Source: Streptomyces griseocarneus (GTDB taxonomy: Bacteria > Actinomycetota > Actinomycetes > Streptomycetales > Streptomycetaceae). Taken from it: a stretch of DNA of 64,000 bases. Of the stretch, positions 55,987 through 64,000 are shown in pieces. Below the pieces are notes generated by a model. The model was not told where the DNA came from. It made no database searches and saw only the letters and a list, made by a program, of their open reading frames with translations. The stretch lies in contig PENC01000001.1 of the NCBI GenBank assembly GCA_003674045.1, positions 62,001 through 126,000 of the forward strand. The letters are read 5' to 3'. The first letter of the stretch is position 1. Every line of letters begins with the position of its first letter. The position numbers were made by a program, and so were the translations under genes.

Positions 55987-57102
55987 ATGGACGGAAAAGG
56001 CGATAGCGAGGCAAAACCCAAGAAGAAGGGTCTGGAGCTGAGCCTCGCGCAGGTCGCCGGAAGTGCTCTGGCGGCGGTCGTGGCCGCGCTGCTCGCGGGC
56101 AAGCTGGGCGTGTACGGAACCGTTCTCGGCGCGGGCGTGGTGAGTGTCGTGGCCACGTCGGGCGGCACGATTTTCCAGCACCTGTTCCGGCGTACGGGTG
56201 AGCAGCTGCGCGAAGCGACGACGCAGGCGGCCCAGCCGAAGCTGCGCCAGGTGCCGGTGCGGGACGCGGGGCGCGCCGTGCGGCGGCTCCAGGACGGGCA
56301 CCCGGACACGGTCGGCACCCAGCTGCTCCCCCAGGCGGGCCAGGGCCACGGGGTCGACGCGACGCAGGTCCTGCGGGGTGCCGGGCCGCTGGACGCGACC
56401 CAGGCGCTGCCCGTCGAGGATGCGACCCAGCTGTTGCACGGCGCGGGCCACGCGCCGGGGCAGAACGCTCCGTACGCGGGCGCGTACGGGTCCCCGCACG
56501 CCGGGCCGTACGGGGAACAGCACAACGCCGGGTTCAGCGACGAGTACACGTCGGGCGCCACCCAGGGCACCCGGCTGCGCGGCTGGAAGCGCCCGGCGCT
56601 CGCGGCGGCGGCGGTCTTCGCGCTCGCCATGGGCACGATCACGGTGGTCGAGCTGGCCAGCGGCAAGAGCTGGAGCGGCGGTGACGCGCCGACGGTCACC
56701 CAGCTCGTCAGCGGCGGTGGCGGAAAGTCCGACGACAAGCAGGACAAGAAGCCCTCGCACACCCCCACGCCGGGTCAGTCGCAGGACGGCGGCCGGGAGC
56801 ACGGGCAGGGCGGTACGGGCGGCGCGACGCCGGACCCGGACGCCTCCCACCAGGGTGGCGGCGGCAAGCAGTCCCCCGACCCGTCGGCGTCCCCCGGCAC
56901 GGGCGGCACGACCGGCGGCTCCTCGCCGGGCCCGAAGCCGAACCCGAGCAACCCGACCCCGACGCCCGACGGCGGCAAGGGCGGCACGGACGGCAAGAGC
57001 AACGGCGGCACCACCTCGGGGCAGGGCTCCAGCAGCGGCCAGGGCGACCCCAAGCTCCCGCAGGGCCAGAACGCGGGCGCGGCGGGTGCGGGCGCCTCGT
57101 AG
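55987..57102 (+). CDS. Membrane-anchored protein with a long Gly/Ser/Thr/Pro-rich extracellular tail
   Basis: A 371-residue protein without a recognised family. Residues 15 to 60 contain two short hydrophobic segments (QVAGSALAAVVAALLAG and GTVLGAGVVSVVATSGG). Residues about 70 to 190 are a Gly/Gln/His-rich cytoplasmic stretch with DATQ repeats. A single transmembrane helix, RPALAAAAVFALAMGTITVVELAS, at about 200 to 224 leads to 145 residues of disordered G/S/T/P/K sequence, presumably outside the cell. The ATG at 55987 is used; an ATG at 55933 would add 18 residues. It is divergent from sepH and followed by a strong terminator. Confidence 0.8.
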   Translation: MDGKGDSEAKPKKKGLELSLAQVAGSALAAVVAALLAGKLGVYGTVLGAGVVSVVATSGGTIFQHLFRRTGEQLREATTQAAQPKLRQVPVRDAGRAVRRLQDGHPDTVGTQLLPQAGQGHGVDATQVLRGAGPLDATQALPVEDATQLLHGAGHAPGQNAPYAGAYGSPHAGPYGEQHNAGFSDEYTSGATQGTRLRGWKRPALAAAAVFALAMGTITVVELASGKSWSGGDAPTVTQLVSGGGGKSDDKQDKKPSHTPTPGQSQDGGREHGQGGTGGATPDPDASHQGGGGKQSPDPSASPGTGGTTGGSSPGPKPNPSNPTPTPDGGKGGTDGKSNGGTTSGQGSSSGQGDPKLPQGQNAGAAGAGAS

Positions 57103-57126
57103 CGGGCGGATGTCGTCGCAATAGCG

Positions 57127-57168
57127 AACGTCGGGCGGGCCGGGATCTCCGGCCCGCCCGACGTTTTT
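57127..57168 (+). terminator. Strong intrinsic terminator
   Basis: Perfect 17-base arms (57127-57143 and 57149-57165) with a 5-base loop, followed by a T-run (57164-57168). This is the most canonical terminator of the window, between the membrane-protein gene and the convergent lactone oxidase gene. Confidence 0.95.
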
Positions 57169-57225
57169 GCGCCGCGGCGTACGCGGGCGTACACCGCGGC
57201 GCCGTGAATGCTTCAGCCCCCTGCT

Positions 57226-58566
57226 TCAGGCACCCAGGACACGCCGCAGGTACGGATTGCCGAAGGCGCGCCCCGGATCCAGCCGGTCCCGCAGCGCGGT
57301 GAACTCCGCGAAGCGCGGGTAGACCCCGGCGAGGTACTCCGCGTCCCTGCTGTGCAGCTTCCCCCAGTGCGGCCGCCCCCCGTGGGCCGTCATGATCTGC
57401 TCGACGGCCGTGAAGTAGGCCCGGTACGGGGTGCCCCGGTACATGTGCACGGCGAGGTAGGCGGTGTCCCGCCCGTACGCCGTCGACAGCGGGATGTCGT
57501 CCGCGGGCGCGGTCCGCACCTCGACGGGGAAGCTCACCCGGAACCCCGACCGCTCCACCACCGCCCGCAGCTCGCGCAGCGCCGCGATCGCCGCCTCGCG
57601 CGGCAGGGCGTACTCCATCTCCAGGAAGCGCACCCGGCGCGGGCTGGTGAAGACCTTGTAGGGGATGTCGGTGTACGTACGGGCCGACAGGGCGCGGCTC
57701 GCGAGCCTGGCGATCCCGGGGACGGCCGCGGGCACGGCCCGGCCCACGGTGCACACGGCCTGGAACAGGCCGTTGGCTATCAGCTCGTCCTCGACCCAGG
57801 CGCCCAGCCTGCCGGGCGGGGCCGCCGGACCCGCGGTGCGGTTGTTGCGCTTGGTGACGCAGCCGCTGGTGTGCGGGAACCAGTAGAACTCGAAGTGCTC
57901 GTTCTCGGCGACGAGCTGGTCGAACTCGGCGGTCACCCGGTCGAACGCCATGGGTTCCTCGCGGGCCCGCAGGAGGAACTCCGGCTCGACCGCGAAGGTG
58001 ATGGCGGTGATCACTCCGAGCGCGCCGAGCCCCACCCGGGCCGCGGTGAAGACCTCCGGGTTCTCGTCCGCGGAGCAGGTGAGCACCGTGCCGTCCGCCG
58101 TCACCAGCTCCAGGGCCCGGATCTGGGCGGCGAGTGAGGCGGAGTCGCGGCCCGTGCCGTGGGTGCCGGTGCTGACGGCCCCGGAGACGGTCTGCGCCAT
58201 GATGTCGCCCATATTGGCCAGCGACAGACCGTGCGCCGACAGCGTCTCGTTGAGCTGCCGGACGGTGGTGCCGGCAGACACTGTCACCGTTCCGGCCGCC
58301 CGGTCGACCGCGCGGAGCCCGGCCAGCCGCTCCGGGCGGATCAGCAGCCCTTCCGTGGCGGCCGCCGCCGTGAAGGAGTGGCCGGTGCCGACCGCCTTGA
58401 CCGGCAGTCCGTCGGCGACGGCCCCGGCCACCGCCTCGGCGAGTTCCGCGGTGCTCGCCGGTGTCACCGTCCGTGCGGGGCGGGCGGTGACGTTCCCCGC
58501 CCAGTTACGCCACGCGCCCCGTGTCGTGGCGCTCGTGCTGCTCGTGGTTCCGGTCGTACTCGTCAT
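57226..58566 (-). CDS. FAD-linked oxidase of the D-arabinono-1,4-lactone oxidase/L-gulonolactone oxidase type
   Basis: A 446-residue flavoprotein. The N-terminal FAD-binding fold has the PCMH hallmarks RPARTVTPASTAELAEAVAGA, KAVGTGHSFTAAAATEG and GDIMAQTVSGAVSTGTHGTG; this His would be the covalent flavin attachment site in relatives. The C-terminal ALO domain includes EFYWFPHTSGCVTKRNNRT and HWGKLH near the end. It oxidises an aldonolactone or sugar alcohol. The ATG at 58566 lies within the end of the MFS gene (overlap of 62 bases, same strand), so the two are probably coupled. Confidence 0.93.
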   Translation of the reverse strand: MTSTTGTTSSTSATTRGAWRNWAGNVTARPARTVTPASTAELAEAVAGAVADGLPVKAVGTGHSFTAAAATEGLLIRPERLAGLRAVDRAAGTVTVSAGTTVRQLNETLSAHGLSLANMGDIMAQTVSGAVSTGTHGTGRDSASLAAQIRALELVTADGTVLTCSADENPEVFTAARVGLGALGVITAITFAVEPEFLLRAREEPMAFDRVTAEFDQLVAENEHFEFYWFPHTSGCVTKRNNRTAGPAAPPGRLGAWVEDELIANGLFQAVCTVGRAVPAAVPGIARLASRALSARTYTDIPYKVFTSPRRVRFLEMEYALPREAAIAALRELRAVVERSGFRVSFPVEVRTAPADDIPLSTAYGRDTAYLAVHMYRGTPYRAYFTAVEQIMTAHGGRPHWGKLHSRDAEYLAGVYPRFAEFTALRDRLDPGRAFGNPYLRRVLGA

Positions 58567-59797
58567 GTGCGTCGGACCCTCCCCTTGCCTGCGGCACGAG
58601 TCCCCCCGGCCGCTGCGGCGCCGGCTTCCGGAGCCGGCGGAGGCCGAGGAACGCCACCGCGGCCGAGAGCGCCCCCGCGCCCAGGGCCACCACGTACCCC
58701 GACCCGGCGCCGTCGGCGTCGACCACCCAGCCGGCCGCGGACGAGCCCAGCGCCACGCCGACCGCGAGCCCGGTGCTCGTCCAGGTCATGCCCTCGGTCA
58801 GCTTCTCGCGCGGTACGTGCTGCTCCACCAGGGCCATCGTCGTCACCATGGTCGGCGCGATGGACAGCCCCGCGACGAAGAGCGCCACGGCCAGGAGCGG
58901 CAGGCTCCCGACCAGTTGGAGGGGGATCATACTCACGGCCATCACGCAGACGCCCAGCAGCCAGCGGCGGGCGGGCTCGCCCGACAGCCGCAGCAGCCCG
59001 AAGACGACGCCCGCCGTGCACGAGCCCAGCGCGTACACCGCGAGCACCACGCTCGCCATCGCCTTGTGCCCCTGTTCCTCGGCGAAGGCGACGGTCACCA
59101 CGTCGACCGTGCCGAAGATGGCGCCCATCGCCACGAAGGTCACCACCAGCACCTGGAGGCCGGGGGAGCGCAGCGCGGAGCCGCCCGAGTGCTGCTCGCG
59201 CGGGTGCGGCACCGGCTCGGTGGCGCGCTGCGCGGTCAGCCAGAACACGCCGACGGCCAGGAAGCAGGCGGCCAGCAGCGGGCCCGCCTCCGGGAACCAC
59301 GCCGTGGACAGCCCGATCGACAGGATCGGGCCGAAGATGAAGCACACCTCGTCGGCGACGGACTCGAAGGCGTACGCCGTGTGCAGCTCGCTGCGGCCCC
59401 GGTAGAGCTCCGCCCACCGCGCCCGGACCATCGCCCCCACGCTCGGCGTGGTGCCCACGCCCGCCGAGAAGACGAAGAGCAGCCAGTCGGGCCACCGCTG
59501 CTGCGCGCTCATCAGCAGCCCGGCCACCGAGACCAGCGCGATCAGCGTCGCCGGGCGCGCCACCCTGCGCTGCCCGTGCCGGTCGACGAGCCGCGAGATC
59601 TGCGGGCCGAGCACGGCCGCGGAGATCGCGAGGGTCGCCGACAGCGCACCGGCCAGCCGGTAGCGGCCGGTCAGCTGGGACACCATCGTCACGATGCCGA
59701 TGCCTGTCATCGACAGCGGCATCCGCCCGAGGAAGGAGGCGGCGGTGAAGCTCTTGGTGCCGGGGGCCGCGAATATGGCGCGGTAGGAACTGGGCAA
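58505..59797 (-). CDS. Major facilitator superfamily transporter
   Basis: A 430-residue membrane transporter with twelve predicted helices, including GIGIVTMVSQLTGRYRLAGALSATLAISAAVLGPQISRLVDRHGQRR, with the MFS motif A-like loop RLVDRHGQRR. Its substrate is unknown; the subgroup is common in Streptomyces. The start is uncertain: the TTG at 59797 begins LPSSYRAIFAAPGTKSF, where conservation seems to start; an ATG at 59932 would add 45 residues of uncertain quality. It overlaps the lactone oxidase gene by 62 bases, suggesting an operon for a sugar-like substrate. Divergent from hemH. Confidence 0.85.
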   Translation of the reverse strand: MPSSYRAIFAAPGTKSFTAASFLGRMPLSMTGIGIVTMVSQLTGRYRLAGALSATLAISAAVLGPQISRLVDRHGQRRVARPATLIALVSVAGLLMSAQQRWPDWLLFVFSAGVGTTPSVGAMVRARWAELYRGRSELHTAYAFESVADEVCFIFGPILSIGLSTAWFPEAGPLLAACFLAVGVFWLTAQRATEPVPHPREQHSGGSALRSPGLQVLVVTFVAMGAIFGTVDVVTVAFAEEQGHKAMASVVLAVYALGSCTAGVVFGLLRLSGEPARRWLLGVCVMAVSMIPLQLVGSLPLLAVALFVAGLSIAPTMVTTMALVEQHVPREKLTEGMTWTSTGLAVGVALGSSAAGWVVDADGAGSGYVVALGAGALSAAVAFLGLRRLRKPAPQRPGGLVPQARGGSDAHDEYDRNHEQHERHDTGRVA

Positions 59798-59987
59798 GGG
59801 TCGCCGCCAGTGGGTCAGAAGCGGAAGCGGACACGGCACGCGCGGCCCGGGGGCCGCGTACCGCGATGGTGTGCAGAGAGTGAGGTTGCCGGTAAGGGAT
59901 GTGGGTGGCTGATACAGCTTACGTGCGTACATGCGTGCGATGCATGGGCATTTCCCGCCTGTCAGTGGCGGATGGGAGGATCGGACC

Positions 59988-61172
59988 ATGTCGGATCAGC
60001 CAGCAGACCAGAGAGCAGAGCAGCGGGCGGTTCAGGGGGCGGCGCGGCAGGCCGGGCAGGCGACGGCCCCGTACGACGCCCTGCTGCTGCTCTCCTTCGG
60101 CGGCCCCGAAGGGCCGGACGACGTCGTCCCGTTCCTGGAGAACGTCACCCGCGGCCGGGGCATCCCGCGCGAGCGACTCAAGGAGGTCGGGCAGCACTAC
60201 TTCCTCTTCGGCGGCGTCAGCCCGATCAACGGCCAGAACCGCGAGCTGCTGACCGCGCTGCGTGAGGACTTCGCGGGGCACGGCGTCGACCTGCCGGTCT
60301 ACTGGGGCAACCGCAACTGGGCGCCGTATCTGACCGACACCCTGCGCGAGCTGGCGGCCGACGGCCACCGCCGCATCCTCACGCTCACCACCAGCGCCTA
60401 CGCCTCGTACTCCGGCTGCCGCCAGTACCGCGAGAACCTCGCGGACGCCCTGGCCGCCCTGGAGAGCGAGGGCATCACACCGCCGCGCGTCGACAAGCTG
60501 CGGCACTACTTCAACCACCCGGGCTTCGTGCAGCCCATGATCGACGCGACGCTGGAGGCACTCGCCTCGCTCCCCGAGGAGGTGCGCGACGGGGCCCGGC
60601 TCGCCTTCACCACGCACTCCATCCCCACGGCCGCCGCGGACACCTCCGGCCCCGCCGAGGGCCACGGCGACGGCGGCGCCTACGTCGCCCAGCACCTCGA
60701 CGTCGCCCGGCTGATCGCCGACGCCGTCCGCGAGAAGACCGGCGCCGACCGCCCCTGGCAGCTCGTCTACCAGTCGCGCAGCGGCGCCCCGCACATCCCC
60801 TGGCTCGAGCCCGACATCTGCGACCACCTGGAAGCCCTCCACGGCGAGGGCGCGTCGGCCGTGGTGATGGTCCCGATCGGCTTCGTCTCGGACCACATGG
60901 AGGTCAAGTACGACCTCGACACCGAGGCCACCGCCAAGGCCGCCGAGCTCGGCCTGCCGGTCGCCCGCGCCGCCACCGTCGGGGCGGACCCGCGCTTCGC
61001 CGCCGCCGTCCGGGAGCTGGTGCTGGAACGCGCCGCCACCGAGCGCGGCGAGCGGCCGGAGCGCTGCGCCCTCGGCAGGCTCGGCCCCGGCCACGACCTC
61101 TGTCCCGTCGGCTGCTGCCCGGCCCGCGCCCCGCGCCCGGCCGCCGCGGGAGCCGACAGCCCGTACGCGTAA
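59988..61172 (+). CDS. hemH: Coproporphyrin III ferrochelatase
   Basis: A 394-residue enzyme of the coproporphyrin-dependent haem pathway (also called CpfC), inserting iron into coproporphyrin III. Family features: [29 protein letters not shown], the catalytic His in AFTTHSIPT, and [16 protein letters not shown]. The C-terminal Cys cluster C-x(12)-C-x(3)-CC, from RCALGRLG to VGCCPA, fits the [2Fe-2S] cluster seen in actinobacterial ferrochelatases. ATG at 59988 with GGGAGGA eight bases upstream. The first 30 residues are Gln/Ala-rich. The next gene starts 15 bases after its stop, so they are probably cotranscribed. Confidence 0.95.
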   Translation: MSDQPADQRAEQRAVQGAARQAGQATAPYDALLLLSFGGPEGPDDVVPFLENVTRGRGIPRERLKEVGQHYFLFGGVSPINGQNRELLTALREDFAGHGVDLPVYWGNRNWAPYLTDTLRELAADGHRRILTLTTSAYASYSGCRQYRENLADALAALESEGITPPRVDKLRHYFNHPGFVQPMIDATLEALASLPEEVRDGARLAFTTHSIPTAAADTSGPAEGHGDGGAYVAQHLDVARLIADAVREKTGADRPWQLVYQSRSGAPHIPWLEPDICDHLEALHGEGASAVVMVPIGFVSDHMEVKYDLDTEATAKAAELGLPVARAATVGADPRFAAAVRELVLERAATERGERPERCALGRLGPGHDLCPVGCCPARAPRPAAAGADSPYA

Positions 61173-61187
61173 GGACCAAGGAGCACC

Positions 61188-61988
61188 GTGAGCGACACCC
61201 TGAAGGCCGAACTCCTGGCTGTGGCCCTGGAGGCCGCCGACCGCGCGGGAGCGCTGCTCAAGGACGGCCGCCCGGCCGACCTGGGCGTGGCGAGCACCAA
61301 GACCAGCCCCATCGACGTCGTCACCGAGATGGACATCGCCGCCGAGAAGCTGATCACCGCCTTCCTCGCCGAGCGCCGCCCCGACGACGGCCTCCTGGGC
61401 GAGGAGGGGGCCAGCAGCGAGGGCACCAGCGGCGTGCGCTGGGTCATCGACCCGATCGACGGCACGGTCAACTATCTGTACGGCCTGCCCAGCTGGGCCG
61501 TGTCCATAGCCGCCGAGATCGACGGCGAGACCGCGGTCGGCGTGGTCACCGTGCCGATGCGCGGCGAGACCTTCCGCGCCGTGCGCGGCGAGGGCGCCTT
61601 CCTCGGCGACCGCCGCCTGCGGGTGCGGTCGGCGCCCGCCCTCGACCAGGCGCTCATCGCCACCGGCTTCGGCTACCTCACGGTCCGCCGGGCCGGTCAG
61701 GCGGAGGTGCTCCGCACGCTCCTGCCGGAGGTCCGCGACATCCGTCGCGGCGGGTCCGCCGCGATCGACCTGTGCGACGTGGCCTGCGGCCGGCTCGACG
61801 GCTACTACGAGCGTGGGCTCAACCCCTGGGACTACGCGGCGGGTGCGCTCGTCGCCCGCGAGGCCGGCGCCCTCACCGGCGGCCGCCCCGGCGTCCCCGA
61901 GTCGCCGGAACTGACGGTGGCGGCCCCGTCGGGCCTCTTCGAGCCGCTCCAGGCGCGCCTGGAGACCCTGGGCGCCTGGCACGACTGA
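61188..61988 (+). CDS. Inositol monophosphatase family protein
   Basis: A 266-residue magnesium-dependent phosphatase. Metal ligands appear in order: Glu in GLLGEEGASS, the WVIDPIDGTVNYLYGLP motif (Asp-x-Asp-Gly-Thr), and the C-terminal Asp in GLNPWDYAAGALVAREAG. It may act on inositol phosphate, 3'-phosphoadenosine phosphate or a sugar phosphate. The GTG at 61188 has AAGGAG six bases upstream, 15 bases after hemH. Cotranscription with hemH is conserved in Streptomyces as far as I recall. Repeat copy E follows. Confidence 0.94.
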   Translation: MSDTLKAELLAVALEAADRAGALLKDGRPADLGVASTKTSPIDVVTEMDIAAEKLITAFLAERRPDDGLLGEEGASSEGTSGVRWVIDPIDGTVNYLYGLPSWAVSIAAEIDGETAVGVVTVPMRGETFRAVRGEGAFLGDRRLRVRSAPALDQALIATGFGYLTVRRAGQAEVLRTLLPEVRDIRRGGSAAIDLCDVACGRLDGYYERGLNPWDYAAGALVAREAGALTGGRPGVPESPELTVAAPSGLFEPLQARLETLGAWHD

Positions 61989-61989
61989 C

Positions 61990-62117
61990 GACCGGGGGCT
62001 CCGCCCACGGGGTCCGGGGCGAAGCCCCGGCCCCAAGGGGCGCGGGGAACTGCGCGCCAAGCCCCCACCGGGCCCGCAGCCGCGCGCGCAGCGCAAGCCG
62101 CGCCCCGGTGGGCGCAC
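61990..62117 (-). repeat. Dispersed composite intergenic repeat, copy E (inverted)
   Basis: Reverse orientation of copies A to C: GGGGCGCGGGGAACTGCGCG, AAGCCCCCACCGGGCCCGCAGCC, GCGCAGCGCAAG, then CGCCCCGGTGGGCGC, preceded by a GGGGCGAAGCCCC hairpin. It lies between converging genes. Confidence 0.75.
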
Positions 62118-62180
62118 AGGCAGAAGAAGACCCCCGCACCAGGGCAGGCGCAGGGGCCGGGTGAGCCCAGCGGCGAGCGG

Positions 62181-62345
62181 CTACGCGGAGACTTCGACGC
62201 CGTGCTCGGCTGCGAGGCGGTGCAGGTCCTCCAGGGCCGCCTGTTCCACCTCGGCGAGGAATTCGTCGCCCGCCCTGCGGGCCTTGTCCAGGTCGGACCG
62301 GGTGCTCTCTATGCGCTGCAGAATGCCAGCGGTGAACGCGTCCAT
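62181..62345 (-). CDS. Small helical protein of unknown function
   Basis: A 54-residue acidic protein that is probably one long helix or helical hairpin: MDAFTAGILQRIESTRSDLD, KARRAGDEFLAEVEQAALED, LHRLAAEHGVEVSA. Heptad-like Leu/Ile/Ala spacing suggests a coiled coil. The ATG at 62345 has AGGAGG about 12 bases upstream. A small gene at this place before cutR is what I remember from S. coelicolor, which supports reality. No function can be given. Confidence 0.8.
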   Translation of the reverse strand: MDAFTAGILQRIESTRSDLDKARRAGDEFLAEVEQAALEDLHRLAAEHGVEVSA

Positions 62346-62752
62346 AGTGCTGCGCCCCCTCCTGGGTCGGGTCGGCGGCACGGGGGTGTGCCTGGGGGTG
62401 TCCCCGGCCGGGGAGCCGGGAGCTGCCGTCACGCCCTTCCCTGCGAGGACTGCGGCGGATCGTGGCGTGCCGCTGCCGGGGGCGTGATCGCGGGTGTGCA
62501 GTCGTCTTCCCCACCCGTCTCCGAGCGGAAACCTGTGACCGTCGGCCAATCCGAAATCACAATCGAAATCACATCCGAATCCGGTCGCCCCGGCGGCGCC
62601 GTTCCGGGCTCGTTCCGGACTTGCCGGGTCCGCGCCCCGGTCCCCCCGGCGCCCCTTACAGCCGGTTTACCGCCGTCCGAGGCAGGATGGACACACCCCA
62701 CCAGGGGAATCACATGCCTGCCCAGCAGGGCTTCAAGGGAAGGATCAACGCC
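62346..62752. other. Divergent regulatory region between the small gene and cutR
   Basis: 407 bases without a gene. The middle part is A+T-richer and holds tandem 12-base repeats (62553-62580). A short purine-rich stretch, GGGAAGGA, just before 62753 is the cutR ribosome site. Confidence 0.55.
62553..62580. repeat. Tandem 12-base repeats upstream of cutR
   Basis: GAAATCACAATC (62553-62564) is followed by GAAATCACATCC (62565-62576) and a partial GAAT (62577-62580). Direct repeats of this kind are typical binding sites of OmpR-class regulators such as CutR. Confidence 0.6.
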
Positions 62753-63406
62753 GTGCGCGTACTCGTCGTCGAGGACGAGCAGCTGCTCGCCGATGCCGTC
62801 GCCACCGGATTGCGCCGGGAGGCCATGGCCGTCGACGTCGTGTACGACGGAGCGGCCGCCATCGAGCGCGTCGCCGTCAACGACTACGACGTCATCGTCC
62901 TCGACCGCGACCTCCCCCTCGTCCACGGCGACGACGTGTGCCGCAAGGTCGTCGAGCTCGGCATCCCCACCCGCGTCCTGATGCTCACCGCCTCCGGCGA
63001 CGTCAGCGACCGCGTGGAGGGCCTGGAGATCGGCGCCGACGACTACCTGCCCAAGCCCTTCGCCTTCAGCGAGCTCACCGCCCGCGTGCGTGCCCTCGGG
63101 CGCCGTACGACCGTGGCGCTGCCGCCCGTCCTGGAGCGCGCGGGCATCAAGCTCGACCCCAACCGCCGCGAGGTCTTCCGCGACGGCCGTGAGGTCCAGC
63201 TGGCGCCCAAGGAGTTCGCGGTCCTGGAGGTCCTGATGCGCAGCGAGGGTGCCGTGGTCTCCGCGGAGCAGCTGCTGGAGAAGGCGTGGGACGAGAACAC
63301 CGACCCCTTCACCAACGTCGTCCGCGTCACGGTCATGACCCTGCGCCGCAAGCTCGGTGAGCCCCCGGTGATCGTCACCGTGCCCGGCTCCGGATACCGG
63401 ATCTGA
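62753..63406 (+). CDS. cutR: OmpR-family response regulator CutR
   Basis: A 217-residue regulator matching CutR of S. lividans and S. coelicolor in length and neighbourhood. The receiver has VLVVEDEQLLADAVATGLRR, the phospho-acceptor Asp in YDVIVLDRDLPLVHGDD, and Lys in DDYLPKPFAFSELTAR. The winged-helix output domain has LAPKEFAVLEVLMRSEGAVV, NVVRVTVMTLRRKLGEPPVI and the terminal GSGYRI. The GTG at 62753 follows GGGAAGGA; the longer frame is rejected. CutRS was first linked to copper metabolism and later to secretion stress and antibiotic regulation. It forms an operon with cutS, five bases apart. Confidence 0.96.
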   Translation: MRVLVVEDEQLLADAVATGLRREAMAVDVVYDGAAAIERVAVNDYDVIVLDRDLPLVHGDDVCRKVVELGIPTRVLMLTASGDVSDRVEGLEIGADDYLPKPFAFSELTARVRALGRRTTVALPPVLERAGIKLDPNRREVFRDGREVQLAPKEFAVLEVLMRSEGAVVSAEQLLEKAWDENTDPFTNVVRVTVMTLRRKLGEPPVIVTVPGSGYRI

Positions 63407-63411
63407 GCCCG

Positions 63412-64000
63412 ATGCCCGCCACCCCCACCCCGCACGCGCCCCCCGGGGCCCCGCCGAAGCCCACCTGGGACCCCCGCCAGCCCGTCGTCCGCCCGTTCCC
63501 CTGGCTCCGCCCGACCATCCGGATACGTCTCACCCTGCTCTACGGCGGGATGTTCCTGATGGCCGGCGTGCTGCTGCTGACGATCATCTACCTGCTGGCG
63601 GCGAACGCCCTGGACCAGGGCAACGCCCTGCCCTTCCGCATCCTCAACGCCCAGGTGCAGTTCACCAGCGACACCTGTCCGAGCCTGAGCGGCACCACCG
63701 ACAGCCAGGTCTTCATGCGGGGCCTGGAGCAGTGCATGCAGCACCAGCGCGCTCTCGCTCTCGACAGCCTCCTCAAGCGTTCCCTCCTCGCCCTCCTCGG
63801 CCTCGCCGTGATCGCGTTCGCCTTCGGCTACGCCATGGCGGGCCGGGTCCTCTCGCCGCTGGGCAAGATGACCCGCACCGCCCGCCGCGTCGCCGCCACG
63901 GACCTCTCCCGGCGTATCGAGCTGGGCGGCCCCGAGGACGAGCTGAAGGAGCTCTCCGACACCTTCGACGAGATGCTCGACCGGCTGGAGCGGGCCTTCA
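63412..64000 (+). CDS. cutS: Sensor histidine kinase CutS, 3' end outside the window
   Basis: The first 196 residues are visible. A Pro-rich cytoplasmic start (residues 1 to 37) precedes a first membrane helix (LTLLYGGMFLMAGVLLLTIIYLLA), then a short extracytoplasmic loop with two Cys: FTSDTCPSLSGTTDSQVFMRGLEQCMQHQ. These could form a disulfide and sense redox state in the envelope. A second helix (LLALLGLAVIAFAFGYAMAG) and a HAMP domain (VLSPLGKMTRTARRVAATDLSRRIELGGPEDELKELSDTFDEML) follow. The kinase core lies beyond the window. ATG at 63412. Confidence 0.94.
   Translation, partial: MPATPTPHAPPGAPPKPTWDPRQPVVRPFPWLRPTIRIRLTLLYGGMFLMAGVLLLTIIYLLAANALDQGNALPFRILNAQVQFTSDTCPSLSGTTDSQVFMRGLEQCMQHQRALALDSLLKRSLLALLGLAVIAFAFGYAMAGRVLSPLGKMTRTARRVAATDLSRRIELGGPEDELKELSDTFDEMLDRLERAF

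Noticed and set aside
35004..62117. CRISPR array or insertion sequences
   Set aside because: The G+C-rich repeats are kilobases apart, differ in detail, have no regular spacers, and no cas or transposase gene is present.

Overview
The window is a chromosomal segment of a Streptomyces or a very close actinomycete. The evidence is very high G+C with G/C-rich third codon positions, frequent GTG starts, apparent leaderless promoters, and the gene order. The markers nrdJ, rnhB, recQ, whiH, hrdB, a second gyrase/topo IV pair (parE and parC), ptsH, sepH, hemH and cutRS appear in the order I remember from the core of the S. coelicolor chromosome (roughly SCO5805 to SCO5863). No species can be named from this. 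I see no prophage, insertion sequence, integrase, CRISPR array, rRNA or tRNA. The long overlapping antisense reading frames are the usual artefact of high G+C coding DNA.

1-10.2 kb: the 3' part of nrdJ ends at a strong terminator. A TerD-family gene follows, then an NTF2-like gene divergent from a TetR gene with two matching operators, an arylamine N-acetyltransferase, a DUF4937-like gene, a second TetR gene with its own palindrome, a histidine phosphatase, an ADP-ribosylglycohydrolase and rnhB. 10-18 kb: two unrecognised genes, a RecQ helicase with a phosphoribosyltransferase-like tail divergent from a DUF4192 gene (DnaA boxes between them), a glycogen-debranching-type protein, and a NUDIX/winged-helix regulator with an operator inside a leaderless promoter.

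18-28 kb: an ABC ATPase-permease fusion, the sporulation regulator whiH, the principal sigma factor hrdB, a secreted trypsin-like protease with a long low-complexity tail, a small zinc-finger-like protein and parE. 28-38.5 kb: a NarL-type two-component pair, a CitA/DcuS-type pair divergent from a nitrate/sulfonate/taurine-type ABC operon, a sucrase/ferredoxin-like protein under an iron box, and a CobW GTPase. 38.5-46 kb: parC, a coupled pair of M16 peptidase-like genes, and a secreted M23 peptidase preceded by a Crp-type site and a c-di-AMP (ydaO) riboswitch, then a GntR gene translated from a five-codon leader.

46-64 kb: ptsH (HPr) with a DasR-type operator, a GNAT/acyl-CoA-synthetase-like protein acetyltransferase, a DUF5998 gene coupled to a phosphatase gene, thymidine kinase, a VOC protein, a sulfurtransferase, sepH, a membrane protein with a disordered tail, an overlapping MFS/lactone-oxidase pair, coproporphyrin ferrochelatase (hemH), an inositol-monophosphatase-like gene, a 54-residue protein, cutR and the start of cutS.

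Several genes are wired to nutrient or second-messenger signals: iron, GlcNAc metabolites through DasR, and cAMP plus c-di-AMP on one cell-wall hydrolase. Others belong to growth and sporulation (whiH, hrdB, sepH, parE/parC). Five copies of a composite G+C-rich intergenic repeat lie at gene 3' ends in the second half of the window. Coordinates for starts are my choice from Shine-Dalgarno matches, promoter position and family length; alternatives are given where they matter.
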